A stretch of DNA of 60,422 nt, from positions 1-60,422 of the forward strand of contig NZ_JASBRB010000017.1 of NCBI RefSeq assembly GCF_029960665.1. The letters run 5' to 3'. This stretch comes from Pseudarthrobacter sp. AL07 (GTDB lineage: Bacteria; Actinomycetota; Actinomycetes; Actinomycetales; Micrococcaceae). The position numbers were made by a program, and so were the translations under genes. Numbering within the stretch: position 1 is the first letter of the stretch; each line of letters starts with the position of its first letter. Shown here in pieces: positions 45,515-56,429 of the stretch. The notes under the pieces are model-generated. The model searched no databases. It saw only the letters and a program-made list of their open reading frames with translations, and had not been told where the DNA came from.

Positions 45515-46471
45515 ATGAACACCCAGACCCGTGAAACCACGTCCATGAGTGATGCCCAGAGCAAGGCCGGCACGCTGATTGAGGCGCTGCCTTGGATCCA
45601 GCGGTTCGCCGGCTCCACCATGGTGATCAAATACGGCGGCAACGCCATGGTTAATGACGAACTGCGCCGTGCTTTCGCCGAAGACGTGGTGTTCCTGCAC
45701 CATGTGGGCATCCACCCCGTGGTGGTCCACGGAGGCGGTCCGCAGATCAATTCCATGCTGGCGCGGCTGGGTATCGAGTCCGAGTTTAAAGGCGGCCTCC
45801 GTGTCACCACCCCCGAAGCCATGGACGTGGTCCGGATGGTCCTCACCGGCCAGGTAGGCCGCGAACTGGTAGGCCTGATCAACTCCCACGGCCCCTACGC
45901 CGTGGGAATGTCCGGCGAAGACGGTGGGCTGCTCCGCGCCGTCCGGACCGGCACTGTCATTGACGGCGAGGAAGTTGACCTGGGCCTGGTAGGCGAAGTC
46001 GTCGGCGTCAACCCGGAGGGCATCCTGGACATCCTGGCCGCCGGCCGCATCCCGGTCATCTCCACGGTGGCGCCGGAAATAGAGTCCGACGGCGTCGAAA
46101 CGGCGGCCGGAGAGGTCCAGACCACGGGCCAGGTTCTGAACGTCAACGCCGACACCGCCGCGGCGGCCCTGGCCGAAGCCCTGGGGGCGTCCAAACTGGT
46201 GATCCTCACCGACGTCGAGGGACTGTACGCCAACTGGCCGGACCGGTCATCCCTCATCTCCTCCCTCACGGCATCGGAGCTGCGCCAGCTCCTGCCGTCA
46301 CTTGAATCAGGCATGATCCCGAAGATGGAGGCATGCCTCAAGGCGATTGACGGCGGAGTGGAACGCGCGCACATCGTGGACGGCCGCCTGCCGCACTCGA
46401 TGCTCCTGGAAACATTCACGACGGCGGGCATCGGCACGCAGGTCGTCCCCGATGAGGAAGTGAACGCATAG
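45515..46471 (+). CDS. argB: acetylglutamate kinase
   Basis: ArgB phosphorylates N-acetylglutamate and is usually the arginine-feedback-controlled step. [12 protein letters not shown] starts the kinase domain, followed by [14 protein letters not shown], then [53 protein letters not shown] and [11 protein letters not shown]. An N-terminal extension of about 30 residues before the core (containing [18 protein letters not shown]) is of the hexameric, feedback-inhibited type. Two ATGs are possible, 45515 and 45545. The stop shares a base with the argD start. Confidence 0.97.
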   Translation: MNTQTRETTSMSDAQSKAGTLIEALPWIQRFAGSTMVIKYGGNAMVNDELRRAFAEDVVFLHHVGIHPVVVHGGGPQINSMLARLGIESEFKGGLRVTTPEAMDVVRMVLTGQVGRELVGLINSHGPYAVGMSGEDGGLLRAVRTGTVIDGEEVDLGLVGEVVGVNPEGILDILAAGRIPVISTVAPEIESDGVETAAGEVQTTGQVLNVNADTAAAALAEALGASKLVILTDVEGLYANWPDRSSLISSLTASELRQLLPSLESGMIPKMEACLKAIDGGVERAHIVDGRLPHSMLLETFTTAGIGTQVVPDEEVNA

Positions 46472-47793
46472 TGACAAGCACTGAACTGAACCATTCCGCT
46501 GAAGGCCGCAGCAGCGATGGGGTGAGTCCGGGGACGGGCGGGACCCCCATCGCTGCGGAGGCCACGGCGACCACCCTCGTTTCCCACAGCACTGGCGCTG
46601 AGTGGCTCACGCGCTATTCCACGTCCCTGATGGGCGTTTTTGGTACCCCGCAGCGGGTCCTGGTCCGCGGTGCCGGCTGCCTGGTCTGGGACGCCGACGG
46701 CAAGGAATACCTGGACCTGCTCGGCGGTATTGCCGTTAATGCCCTGGGCCACGCCCACCCGTTTGTGACGTCCGTGATCGCGAGCCAGCTGGCAACCCTT
46801 GGCCATGTCTCCAACTTCTTCACCAGCCCTACTCAGATCGCACTGGCCGAAAAGCTGCTGACACTGACGCACGCACCTGCGGGCTCCAAGGTGTTCTTCA
46901 CAAACTCCGGCACCGAAGCCAACGAAGCCGCCTTCAAGCTGGCCCGGCGCAACGGCACGGGTCCCCACGGCGCGCCCCGCACCAAGATCATCGCCCTGGA
47001 AGGAGCCTTCCACGGTCGCACGATGGGTGCCCTGGCACTGACCGCCAAGGAAGCCTACCGCGCACCCTTTGAGCCGTTGCCCGGCGGCGTGGTCCACATC
47101 CCCTTCGGCGACGTCGCAGCCCTGGAAGCGGCCATCGACGAAACCGTGGCCGCGGTCTTCCTGGAGCCGATCCAGGGCGAAGCCGGAGTGCGGCCACTGC
47201 CTCCTGGGTTCCTGTTGGCGGCCCGCGCGGCAACCACAAAGGCCGGCGCCCTGCTGATCCTGGACGAGGTCCAGACCGGAATCGGCCGGACCGGCAAATG
47301 GCTCGCGACGGAGGATTCCGGGATCGTTCCTGACGCCATCACCCTGGCAAAAGGCCTCGGCGGCGGTTTCCCCATCGGCGCGCTGCTGACGTTCGGTGAG
47401 CAGACGTCGTCGCTCCTGGCTGCGGGCCAGCACGGGACCACCTTCGGCGGCAACCCGGTGGCCACGGCGGCCGCGCTGGCCACGCTGCACGCGATCGAAA
47501 GCCAGCGGGTCCTGGAAAATGTTGCTGCAGTGGGCGACTACCTCCGCGCCGGACTCGCCGCCATTGACGGCGTCACCGAAGTCCGGGGCGTTGGCCTGCT
47601 CATCGGCTTCGACCTGGACTCCGAGGTGGCCCCGGCCGTGGTGACCGCAGGCCTTGACGCCGGCTTTATCATCAACAGCCCCGGGCCCCGCACCATCCGG
47701 CTTGCCCCGCCGCTGGTCCTCACCAAGGACCAGGCCGGCACCTTCCTCGCCGCCTTCCCGGCAATCCTCCAGACAGCTAAGGACGCGCAGTGA
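46471..47793 (+). CDS. argD: acetylornithine aminotransferase
   Basis: ArgD is a class III PLP aminotransferase giving N-acetylornithine. The conserved stretches are GKEYLDLLGGIAVNALGHAHP, FFTNSGTEANEAAFKLAR, ALEGAFHGRTMGALALT, LILDEVQTGIGRTGKW and the PLP Lys in TLAKGLGGGFPIGA near residue 295. The GTG at 46471 begins a 45-residue variable extension (with GVSPGTGGTP) before the core, longer than usual; GTG inside the argB stop codon makes tight coupling likely. Confidence 0.96.
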   Translation: MTSTELNHSAEGRSSDGVSPGTGGTPIAAEATATTLVSHSTGAEWLTRYSTSLMGVFGTPQRVLVRGAGCLVWDADGKEYLDLLGGIAVNALGHAHPFVTSVIASQLATLGHVSNFFTSPTQIALAEKLLTLTHAPAGSKVFFTNSGTEANEAAFKLARRNGTGPHGAPRTKIIALEGAFHGRTMGALALTAKEAYRAPFEPLPGGVVHIPFGDVAALEAAIDETVAAVFLEPIQGEAGVRPLPPGFLLAARAATTKAGALLILDEVQTGIGRTGKWLATEDSGIVPDAITLAKGLGGGFPIGALLTFGEQTSSLLAAGQHGTTFGGNPVATAAALATLHAIESQRVLENVAAVGDYLRAGLAAIDGVTEVRGVGLLIGFDLDSEVAPAVVTAGLDAGFIINSPGPRTIRLAPPLVLTKDQAGTFLAAFPAILQTAKDAQ

Positions 47794-48824
47794 CCCCCGT
47801 AGTTTCTTCCGCCGGCACAGCCGGCACCACCCGCCACTTCCTGAAGGACACGGACCTCAGCCCCGCCGAGCAGGCGGAGGTTCTGGACCTGGCCGTCCGG
47901 ATGAAGGCCGCGCCCTACAGCGTGCAGCCGTTCGCCGCGGAGGGCAACGGCCGCAAGACCGTGGCCGTCATCTTCGACAAGACCTCAACCCGTACCCGGT
48001 TTTCTTTTGCCACGGGCATCGCTGACATGGGCGGCAACGCCCTGATCATCAACCCGGGCGAGGCCCAGATCGGCCACAAGGAGTCTGTTGAGGACACCGC
48101 CAAGGTCCTGGAGCGTATGGTCTCCACGATTGTGTGGCGCACCGGCGCGCACTCGGGCCTGGTGGCCATGGCGGCGAACTCCGCGGTGCCGGTTATCAAC
48201 GCCTTATGCGACGACTACCACCCGTGCCAGCTCCTCGCGGACCTGCTCACGGTCAAGGAACACAAGGGCGAGCTGGCGGGCCTCACCATGAGCTACCTCG
48301 GCGACGCCGCCAACAACATGGCCAACTCCTACCTGCTGGCCGGAGTCACCGCCGGGATGCACGTCCGCATCGCCGGGCCGGAAGGCTACCTCCCGGCAGC
48401 CGAGATCGTTGCCGCAGCCGAGGAGCGAGCCGCCCGGACCGGTGGTTCTGTCCTGATCACCACCGACGCTGCCGTGGCACTCAAGGGCGCGGACGTTGTG
48501 GCCACGGACACCTGGGTCTCCATGGGCCAGGAAACTGAAAAGGAAGCCCGGATGCAGCTGTTCCGGGAGTACTCCGTCGATGAGGCGGCCATGGAACACG
48601 CGGCGGACGACGCCGTCGTGCTTCACTGCCTGCCCGCCTACCGCGGCTATGAGATTTCTGCCGGCGTCATCGACGGCCCGCAATCCATCGTGTGGGACGA
48701 AGCCGAGAACCGGCTGCACGCGCAGAAGGCCCTGATGGCCTGGCTGATGCACCAGTCCGGCCTGGCAGTGGTGGAAGGACTGCCGCCCTTAGAGGACGGG
48801 CCGGCGCCGGAGGTTGGCAACTAG
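47790..48824 (+). CDS. argF: ornithine carbamoyltransferase
   Basis: ArgF makes citrulline from ornithine and carbamoyl phosphate. The carbamoyl-phosphate site STRTR is in DKTSTRTRFSFATG near residue 69-82, and the ornithine site HCLPAYRG is near residue 278. HPCQLLADLLT is also characteristic. The start is GTG at 47790 overlapping argD by 4 bp. The 344-residue length includes a short Pro-rich C-terminal tail. It overlaps argR by one base. Confidence 0.97.
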   Translation: MTPVVSSAGTAGTTRHFLKDTDLSPAEQAEVLDLAVRMKAAPYSVQPFAAEGNGRKTVAVIFDKTSTRTRFSFATGIADMGGNALIINPGEAQIGHKESVEDTAKVLERMVSTIVWRTGAHSGLVAMAANSAVPVINALCDDYHPCQLLADLLTVKEHKGELAGLTMSYLGDAANNMANSYLLAGVTAGMHVRIAGPEGYLPAAEIVAAAEERAARTGGSVLITTDAAVALKGADVVATDTWVSMGQETEKEARMQLFREYSVDEAAMEHAADDAVVLHCLPAYRGYEISAGVIDGPQSIVWDEAENRLHAQKALMAWLMHQSGLAVVEGLPPLEDGPAPEVGN

Positions 48825-49360
48825 TGTCCGTCCCGCCGGCAGCGCCGGGCTCCAGCCCGGCCACCAAGACGGCCCGCCAGGCGCGCATCACCGCGATCCT
48901 GACGGGTGAATCGGTGCGCTCCCAGGCGGAGCTCGCTGCGTTGCTGGCGGACGACGGCGTCCAGGTCACCCAGGCCACGCTGTCCCGGGACCTCGTGGAA
49001 CTCGGCGCCGTCCGGGTCCGCGGCAAGGAAGGCGTGCTGGTCTACGCCGTCCCCGGCGAGGGCGGCGAACGTGCGGCCAAAACCGGCGTCAGCCAGGAGA
49101 TCCTGGATGCCCGGCTTGCCAGGCTGTGCAGCGAGCTCCTGGTCACTGCGGAAGCCTCGGCCAACATCGCCGTGCTCCGGACCCCGCCCGGTGCAGCCAA
49201 CTTCCTGGCCCTGGCGATTGACCACTCGGTGATGCCCTCCATCTTGGGGACCATTGCCGGTGACGACACCGTGCTGCTGGTGTCCCGGGATCCGCAGGGC
49301 GGGCAGGACCTCGCGGTCCGGTTCCTGCAGCTCGCCGAGGAAGCCGGCGGCAGCCAGTAA
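48824..49360 (+). CDS. argR: arginine repressor ArgR
   Basis: ArgR binds ARG boxes when arginine is plentiful. The N-terminal winged helix spans about residues 16-80 (TKTARQARITAILTGESVRSQAELAALLADDGVQVTQATLSRDL in overlapping parts), and the C-terminal oligomerisation/arginine-binding domain has LAIDHSVMPSILGTIAGDDTVLLVSRD, with the GDD pair that binds the ligand. GTG at 48824 overlaps the argF stop; upstream frame extension to 48692 is inside argF and unlikely. It is 178 residues, normal. Confidence 0.96.
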   Translation: MSVPPAAPGSSPATKTARQARITAILTGESVRSQAELAALLADDGVQVTQATLSRDLVELGAVRVRGKEGVLVYAVPGEGGERAAKTGVSQEILDARLARLCSELLVTAEASANIAVLRTPPGAANFLALAIDHSVMPSILGTIAGDDTVLLVSRDPQGGQDLAVRFLQLAEEAGGSQ

Positions 49361-49467
49361 TCCCATCCCGCCCGAACACCCTCCCGGTGTGAAAGGCTTT
49401 CCCCAGAACGTTTTTCCCTGAAGAATTTCCCCGATCAACATCTACAACCCCAATTAGGAGCATTCTC

Positions 49468-52119
<2,652 letters not shown>

Positions 52120-52158
52120 CAGTCAGACGCTCTCTCAGTTAATGCATCATTTTGGCCG

Positions 52159-52195
52159 ACGCCCTCTCACTTTCCGCAAGGAAGTGGGAGGGCGT
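52159..52195 (+). terminator. terminator hairpin after argH
   Basis: ACGCCCTCTCACTTTCC pairs with GGAAGTGGGAGGGCGT over 16 positions, with one mismatch, around GCAA. It closes the arginine operon 40 bp after argH. Confidence 0.8.
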
Positions 52196-52235
52196 TGTAC
52201 GTTGACGGCCGAGGCCTCCCCGCTACCATTACGCC

Positions 52236-52772
52236 ATGAGTGACACCTTCCGCAGCAACCTGCGTGCACTGCCGGACTTCCCCAAAAACCTGCCGGACTT
52301 CGAGCCCGCCACAGCCCCGGCAGACCCGGTAGCGCTGTTCAAGCTATGGCTGGATGAAGCCCTCGCCGCCGGGGTGCTGCAGCCCCATGCCTGCAGCCTG
52401 GCCACGGCGGACGGAAACGGCCGGCCCTCTGCCAGGATGCTGATCCTGAAGAACATCGACGACGACGGCTGGCACTTCGCCACGTCCCGTACCTCCCGGA
52501 AGGGCAGGGAGCTGTCCGTCAACCCGAGCGCGGCCCTGAACTTCTACTGGCCGCAGCAGGGCCGGCAGGTCCGGGTCGCCGGCCCGGTGGTTGAGCTGTC
52601 CGCCGAAGCATCTGCTGACGACTGGCGGGCGCGCCCGGCCGCCGATGGCAGCGACAATCCGGACTGGCAGCTCTACGCGGTCAGGCCGACGGAACTGGAG
52701 TTCTGGCAGGCCCGCCACGACCGTCGGCACATTCGGCACCGCTGCGGACCGGACGGTACCCCGTTCAGCTAG
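52236..52772 (+). CDS. pyridoxine 5'-phosphate oxidase-like (PNPOx) flavoprotein
   Basis: The 178-residue product has the PNPOx FMN-binding split barrel: DPVALFKLWLDEALAAGV, PSARMLILKNIDDDGWHFATSRTSRKGRELSVNP and ALNFYWPQQGRQVRVAGPV follow PdxH closely, and ELEFWQARHDRRHIRHR matches its C-terminal dimer helix region. PdxH oxidises PNP or PMP to PLP. The chain stops about 20-30 residues earlier than E. coli PdxH, and the usual C-terminal W-x-R-x-L-x-P end is not seen, so activity is uncertain. It stands 116 bp after argH, behind a terminator. Confidence 0.82.
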   Translation: MSDTFRSNLRALPDFPKNLPDFEPATAPADPVALFKLWLDEALAAGVLQPHACSLATADGNGRPSARMLILKNIDDDGWHFATSRTSRKGRELSVNPSAALNFYWPQQGRQVRVAGPVVELSAEASADDWRARPAADGSDNPDWQLYAVRPTELEFWQARHDRRHIRHRCGPDGTPFS

Positions 52773-52782
52773 GATGGGCGCC

Positions 52783-53520
52783 ATGACAGCTCCCGCACCT
52801 GCTGACCTGCTCGCCGAACTGCACAAGGCCGCCAACACCGTGTCTTTCACCGCTGCGAAATTCACCGATGACGATGTCAAGGCACCCGCGGGACTCCCCG
52901 GGTGGACCCGCGGGCACGTCCTGGCGCATCTCGCCGGCATCTCCAACGCCATGGCACGGCAGCTGGAATATGCTGCCCGCGGTGCCACTGTTGAGCTGTA
53001 CGACGGAGGCCAGGACGGACGCACCAAGGCCATCGAGATGGCGGCAGGCCACCCCGCAGATGCGCACCGGGCTGACCTGCAGGCTGGCCTGGACCGGGCA
53101 CTGCAGGCTTTTGACTCGCTGGACGCCGGCTCCGGCTGGCAGGTACCCATTACCTTCCGTGGCGGAGTGGTCTTCGACGGTGGCCTGGCGCTCTGGCGGG
53201 AACTGGTGATCCACACGGCCGACCTGGATGCTGGTCTCGGCCCCGAGACGTGGAGCCGGAAATTCTGTGAGCACCTCTTCGACTTCCTGGCTGCCCGCGT
53301 GCCGGCAGGGGAGAAGCTGGTGCTGCAGCCGCTCGGGCTGCCGCCCGTGACCCTTGGCAGCGGCCGGTCCACCGTCATCAGCGGGATGATCACGGACATT
53401 GCCGCCTGGCTGGCCGGCCGTGAACCATCGCTCGGCAGCCTGCGTGCCTCAGCCGCCGCGGACGGCGTGGAGCTCCCGGAACTGCTGCCATGGCCAGCCG
53501 GGACACCCACAGCGCGGTAG
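52783..53520 (+). CDS. mycothiol-dependent maleylpyruvate isomerase family protein
   Basis: The N-terminal domain (about residues 1-150) matches the MDMPI/DinB-like helical fold: LLAELHKAANTVSFTAAKFTDDDVKAPAGLPGWTRGHVLAHLAGISNAMARQLE, with HxxxH-type metal ligands; the His of GWTRGHVLAHLAG and the later ELVIHTADLD are the expected zinc ligands. Family members use mycothiol, the actinobacterial thiol, as cofactor or detoxify with it. The C-terminal part is a short alpha/beta domain. The ATG at 52783 follows AGGATGGG; an ATG at 52774 is possible. The substrate is unknown. Confidence 0.85.
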   Translation: MTAPAPADLLAELHKAANTVSFTAAKFTDDDVKAPAGLPGWTRGHVLAHLAGISNAMARQLEYAARGATVELYDGGQDGRTKAIEMAAGHPADAHRADLQAGLDRALQAFDSLDAGSGWQVPITFRGGVVFDGGLALWRELVIHTADLDAGLGPETWSRKFCEHLFDFLAARVPAGEKLVLQPLGLPPVTLGSGRSTVISGMITDIAAWLAGREPSLGSLRASAAADGVELPELLPWPAGTPTAR

Positions 53521-53524
53521 CCCC

Positions 53525-54046
53525 CTAACCGGCCTCCCGGGCCAGCAGGCTTTCCGTGGCCTCGCGGGCGAGCAGGCTCTCCTTGATGGCCAGGCCCCAG
53601 CGGAAACCGCCCAGGGAACCGTCGGTGCGGATGACCCGGTGGCACGGCACAAACAAGGCCGCCGCGTTGAAGGCACAGGCGCTGGCCGCGGCCCGGACCG
53701 CTTTCGGGTTTCCGGAGAGTTCGGCGTACTCGGTGTACGTCACCGGTGACCCGGGGCGGACGGTCCTCAGCACATCCCAGGCGTGGGACCGGAACGGCCC
53801 CGACTTCTGCCGGACCGGAACGGCCATGGCCGGTGCGGGGTCGCCGGCATAGAACGCTTCCACGGCCCGGGAGATGCTGCCCAGATCCGTTACCGCCTCA
53901 ACGTCTCCGGGACGCAGCTCGGGGTGGATCTGGCCCATCAGCTCGTCCGGCCCGGCGGTCCAGCCCGACGCGAGGACCACGCCATCCTGGGCCAGGACGG
54001 TGAACGGACCGTCCGGCGTGGATATCACTAACAGCTCGGCTTTCAT
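53525..54046 (-). CDS. ogt: methylated-DNA-protein-cysteine methyltransferase (Ogt)
   Basis: Ogt removes methyl groups from O6-methylguanine by transferring them to its own cysteine, once per molecule. The active site is [19 protein letters not shown] with the acceptor Cys of PCHRV near residue 135. The upstream region [24 protein letters not shown] is the DNA-binding helix-turn-helix with its Arg finger. The C-terminal [16 protein letters not shown] repeats a heptad. The ATG overlaps the stop of the Ada-AlkA gene by 4 bp, so both are made from one message. Confidence 0.96.
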   Translation of the reverse strand: MKAELLVISTPDGPFTVLAQDGVVLASGWTAGPDELMGQIHPELRPGDVEAVTDLGSISRAVEAFYAGDPAPAMAVPVRQKSGPFRSHAWDVLRTVRPGSPVTYTEYAELSGNPKAVRAAASACAFNAAALFVPCHRVIRTDGSLGGFRWGLAIKESLLAREATESLLAREAG

Positions 54047-55578
54047 AGCATCGCTTTCTCTGGAACGGCGTGGGTTTGTCCGGGGGATTTAGGCGCCGCG
54101 GCGGCGCGCCACAGGTGCATGGTGGCATAAGACCGCCACGGGCTGATCTCGCGGAAGTCCGGGCTGGGCGTCAGGTCGGGCGCGTCAGTACCGCTGCCCT
54201 CGTTGCGGTTGTGTGCTGGGGCGAGCGCCTTGATGCCATTTCGCACGGCGGCGTCGTTGGCCAGGAACACGTCCGGCGCGCCGAGTACCCGCATTGCCAC
54301 GTAGCCGACGGTCCACGGCCCCACCCCGGGAAGGGGAAGCAGCTTAGCGCCGAGTCCGGGCAGATCGTCCCCGTAGCCAAAATCCAGGTGGCCGCCGGCG
54401 AGGGCCGAGGCGGCTGAACGGATGGCGTCAATACGGCGTTGCGGCCCGCGCAGCAGCGAGTAGCCGGCCTCGGCTATCTCGGCCGAGGTCGGAAACAGCC
54501 GCTCGAGTCCCTGGCCGGGAACCAGGCTGGGACTGCCTGCGGCGGCCAGCTGCGTCAGTGCGGTCCGGGCCGCGGCCACCGTGATTTGCTGCCCGATCAT
54601 CGCCCGAATGAGCAGCTCCTGCGGATCCACAGCCCCGGGCATCCTGATGCCCGGGGCGCCTGCTACCGATGCGGCCAGGCGGGGTTCCTGCGACAGGGCA
54701 CTGTCGATGGCTACCGGGTCGGCGTCAAGATCGAAGAGCCGGCGCACCCTGCTCAGCAGGACGGGCAGGTCCCGGAGGTCCACCGCGCCGATGGTGAGGG
54801 TCAACGGCCGCCCGGGCGCGCCGCCGTCGTACCTCACGCTGAAGCGGGCACCACCATGCGGAAGCTGCAAAGTACGGGCGTACGACGTCGGTGTCCCCGC
54901 CTCGATCCCGGGGATCGCCCTGACGGCGAGGAAGGAAAAGATGCCGGGGTCGAACGGTTCGCGGTACGGCAGGCTCAATGTCAGCGAGGTTGCGGCCGCA
55001 GGGGAGCGGTGGTGCCTGGCGGTCGCGCGCAGGGCAGTGGGAGTCATGGCGAAAACCTCCACCACGGTGTCGTTGAACTGGCGGACGCTGCTGAAGCCGG
55101 ACGCGAACGCGATGTCCGCCAGCTTCATCGTCGTGGACACCAGCAGGGTGCGGGCGGTCTGGGCGCGGCTGGCCCGGGCCAGGGAGAGCGGGCCGGCGCC
55201 GAGCTCGTGGCTGAGGATCCGGTTCAGCTGCCGGGAGGAATATCCCAGCCGGGCGGCGAGGCCCTCCACCCCGTCCCGGTTGATCACGCCGTCGTTGATC
55301 AGGCGCATCGCCCGGCCCGCCAGGTCCTGCCGGGTGTTCCACGCAGGAGTGCCGGGCACCGCCTCGGGGAGGCAGCGCTTGCACGCCCGGTAGCCAGCGT
55401 CGTGCGCTGCGGCAGAGGTTTCGTAGAAGGTGACGTTGACCGCTTTCGGGGTCCGGGCGGGGCAGGACGGACGGCAGTAGATGCCGGTGGTCCGGACAGC
55501 GGTGTAGAACTGCCCGTCGAACCGGGTGTCCCGCGCGTCAATTGCGCGGTAGCGCTGCCAGAAGTCCATGACCTCCAT
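54043..55578 (-). CDS. Ada-type regulator fused to AlkA-type DNA glycosylase
   Basis: The 511-residue protein joins the Ada N-terminal domain, an AraC helix-turn-helix and an AlkA glycosylase. Ada-N (residues 1-75) has four zinc cysteines in [10 protein letters not shown] and ACKRCLP, the first Cys taking methyl phosphotriester groups. The AraC part (about 85-180) contains [17 protein letters not shown] and [19 protein letters not shown]. AlkA-N begins near 190, and the helix-hairpin-helix glycosylase has [18 protein letters not shown] followed by the catalytic Asp of FLANDAAVR near residue 455. It should sense alkylation, switch on the operon and excise 3-methyladenine. ATG at 55569 is an alternative start. 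Confidence 0.96.
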   Translation of the reverse strand: MEVMDFWQRYRAIDARDTRFDGQFYTAVRTTGIYCRPSCPARTPKAVNVTFYETSAAAHDAGYRACKRCLPEAVPGTPAWNTRQDLAGRAMRLINDGVINRDGVEGLAARLGYSSRQLNRILSHELGAGPLSLARASRAQTARTLLVSTTMKLADIAFASGFSSVRQFNDTVVEVFAMTPTALRATARHHRSPAAATSLTLSLPYREPFDPGIFSFLAVRAIPGIEAGTPTSYARTLQLPHGGARFSVRYDGGAPGRPLTLTIGAVDLRDLPVLLSRVRRLFDLDADPVAIDSALSQEPRLAASVAGAPGIRMPGAVDPQELLIRAMIGQQITVAAARTALTQLAAAGSPSLVPGQGLERLFPTSAEIAEAGYSLLRGPQRRIDAIRSAASALAGGHLDFGYGDDLPGLGAKLLPLPGVGPWTVGYVAMRVLGAPDVFLANDAAVRNGIKALAPAHNRNEGSGTDAPDLTPSPDFREISPWRSYATMHLWRAAAAPKSPGQTHAVPEKAML

Positions 55579-55647
55579 CCTGCCAGCCGGCGACGGGGAC
55601 TGCTAGCGGAAATCGGACACGGCCGTGGCGTTCGGTAGAGTCGGACC

Positions 55648-56298
55648 ATGACCGCCAGCAGCAGCCCCGTGCCTCCGGAGCAGCTCCGTGAACTGCTGTC
55701 GGGCGATGCCCGGAGGATCGCTCCGCTTCTGCTGGGATCCGTAATGACCCACCACAGCCACGAGGGAACCGTGGCCGTGCGGATCACCGAGGTGGAGGCG
55801 TACATGGGTCCTGGCGACTCGTCGCACCCTGATCCGGGCTCCCACACATTCCGCGGCCCCACGGCTCGCAACGCGCCCATGTTCGGCCCGGCCGGCCACC
55901 TCTATGTCTATTTCACGTATGGCATGCACAACTGCGCCAACATCGTCTGCGGTCCGGCGGGAGCCGCATCAGCGGTCCTGCTGCGGGCGGGCGAGGTGGT
56001 GGAGGGGCAACACCTCGCACTTGTGCGGCGTCCGACGTCGAAATCGGCCCTTGACCTGGCGAGCGGCCCGGCCCGGCTGGCCACCACGCTGGCCCTGACC
56101 GCGGCCGATAGCGGCCGGGATGCCCTTGCTGACCCCTTCGAGCTCCGGCTGCCTTCGGCGCCGGCTACCGTGTTCAGTTCCGGGCCGAGGGTGGGCGTCT
56201 CCGGCGACGGCGGTTCCGCAGATTATCCGTGGCGCTTCTGGCTGCCAGGCGATCCCACCGTGTCCCGCTACAAGGCGGCTAAGGTGCGCCGGGCATAA
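55648..56298 (+). CDS. 3-methyladenine DNA glycosylase, Aag/MPG family
   Basis: This 216-residue enzyme excises alkylated purines by base flipping. Family motifs are ITEVEAYMGPGDSSHP (catalytic Glu), SHTFRGPTARNAPMFGPAGHLYVYFTYGMHNCANIVCGP, and VLLRAGEVVEG; the C-terminal ends with YPWRFWLPGDPTVSRYK. The length is normal. The gene is divergent from the Ada-AlkA gene by 69 bp, with a possible shared promoter region, and both repair the same lesion class by different folds. Confidence 0.95.
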   Translation: MTASSSPVPPEQLRELLSGDARRIAPLLLGSVMTHHSHEGTVAVRITEVEAYMGPGDSSHPDPGSHTFRGPTARNAPMFGPAGHLYVYFTYGMHNCANIVCGPAGAASAVLLRAGEVVEGQHLALVRRPTSKSALDLASGPARLATTLALTAADSGRDALADPFELRLPSAPATVFSSGPRVGVSGDGGSADYPWRFWLPGDPTVSRYKAAKVRRA

Positions 56299-56429
56299 TC
56301 CGTCCCGCACGTGTGGCCGTCCGCCGGAAAATGAACAGCGGACGAATTCCGGGGCAGGGGACCGGCGGGCGCGTTAACCGAAATGGTTGTAGAATGGACG
56401 GTCTGTCTTTTGCGATAGGGGAACGTTTA

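Noticed and set aside
54439..55638. 399-residue plus-strand frame
   Set aside because: It is antisense to the Ada-AlkA gene and has low-complexity Arg/Gly/Ala composition.
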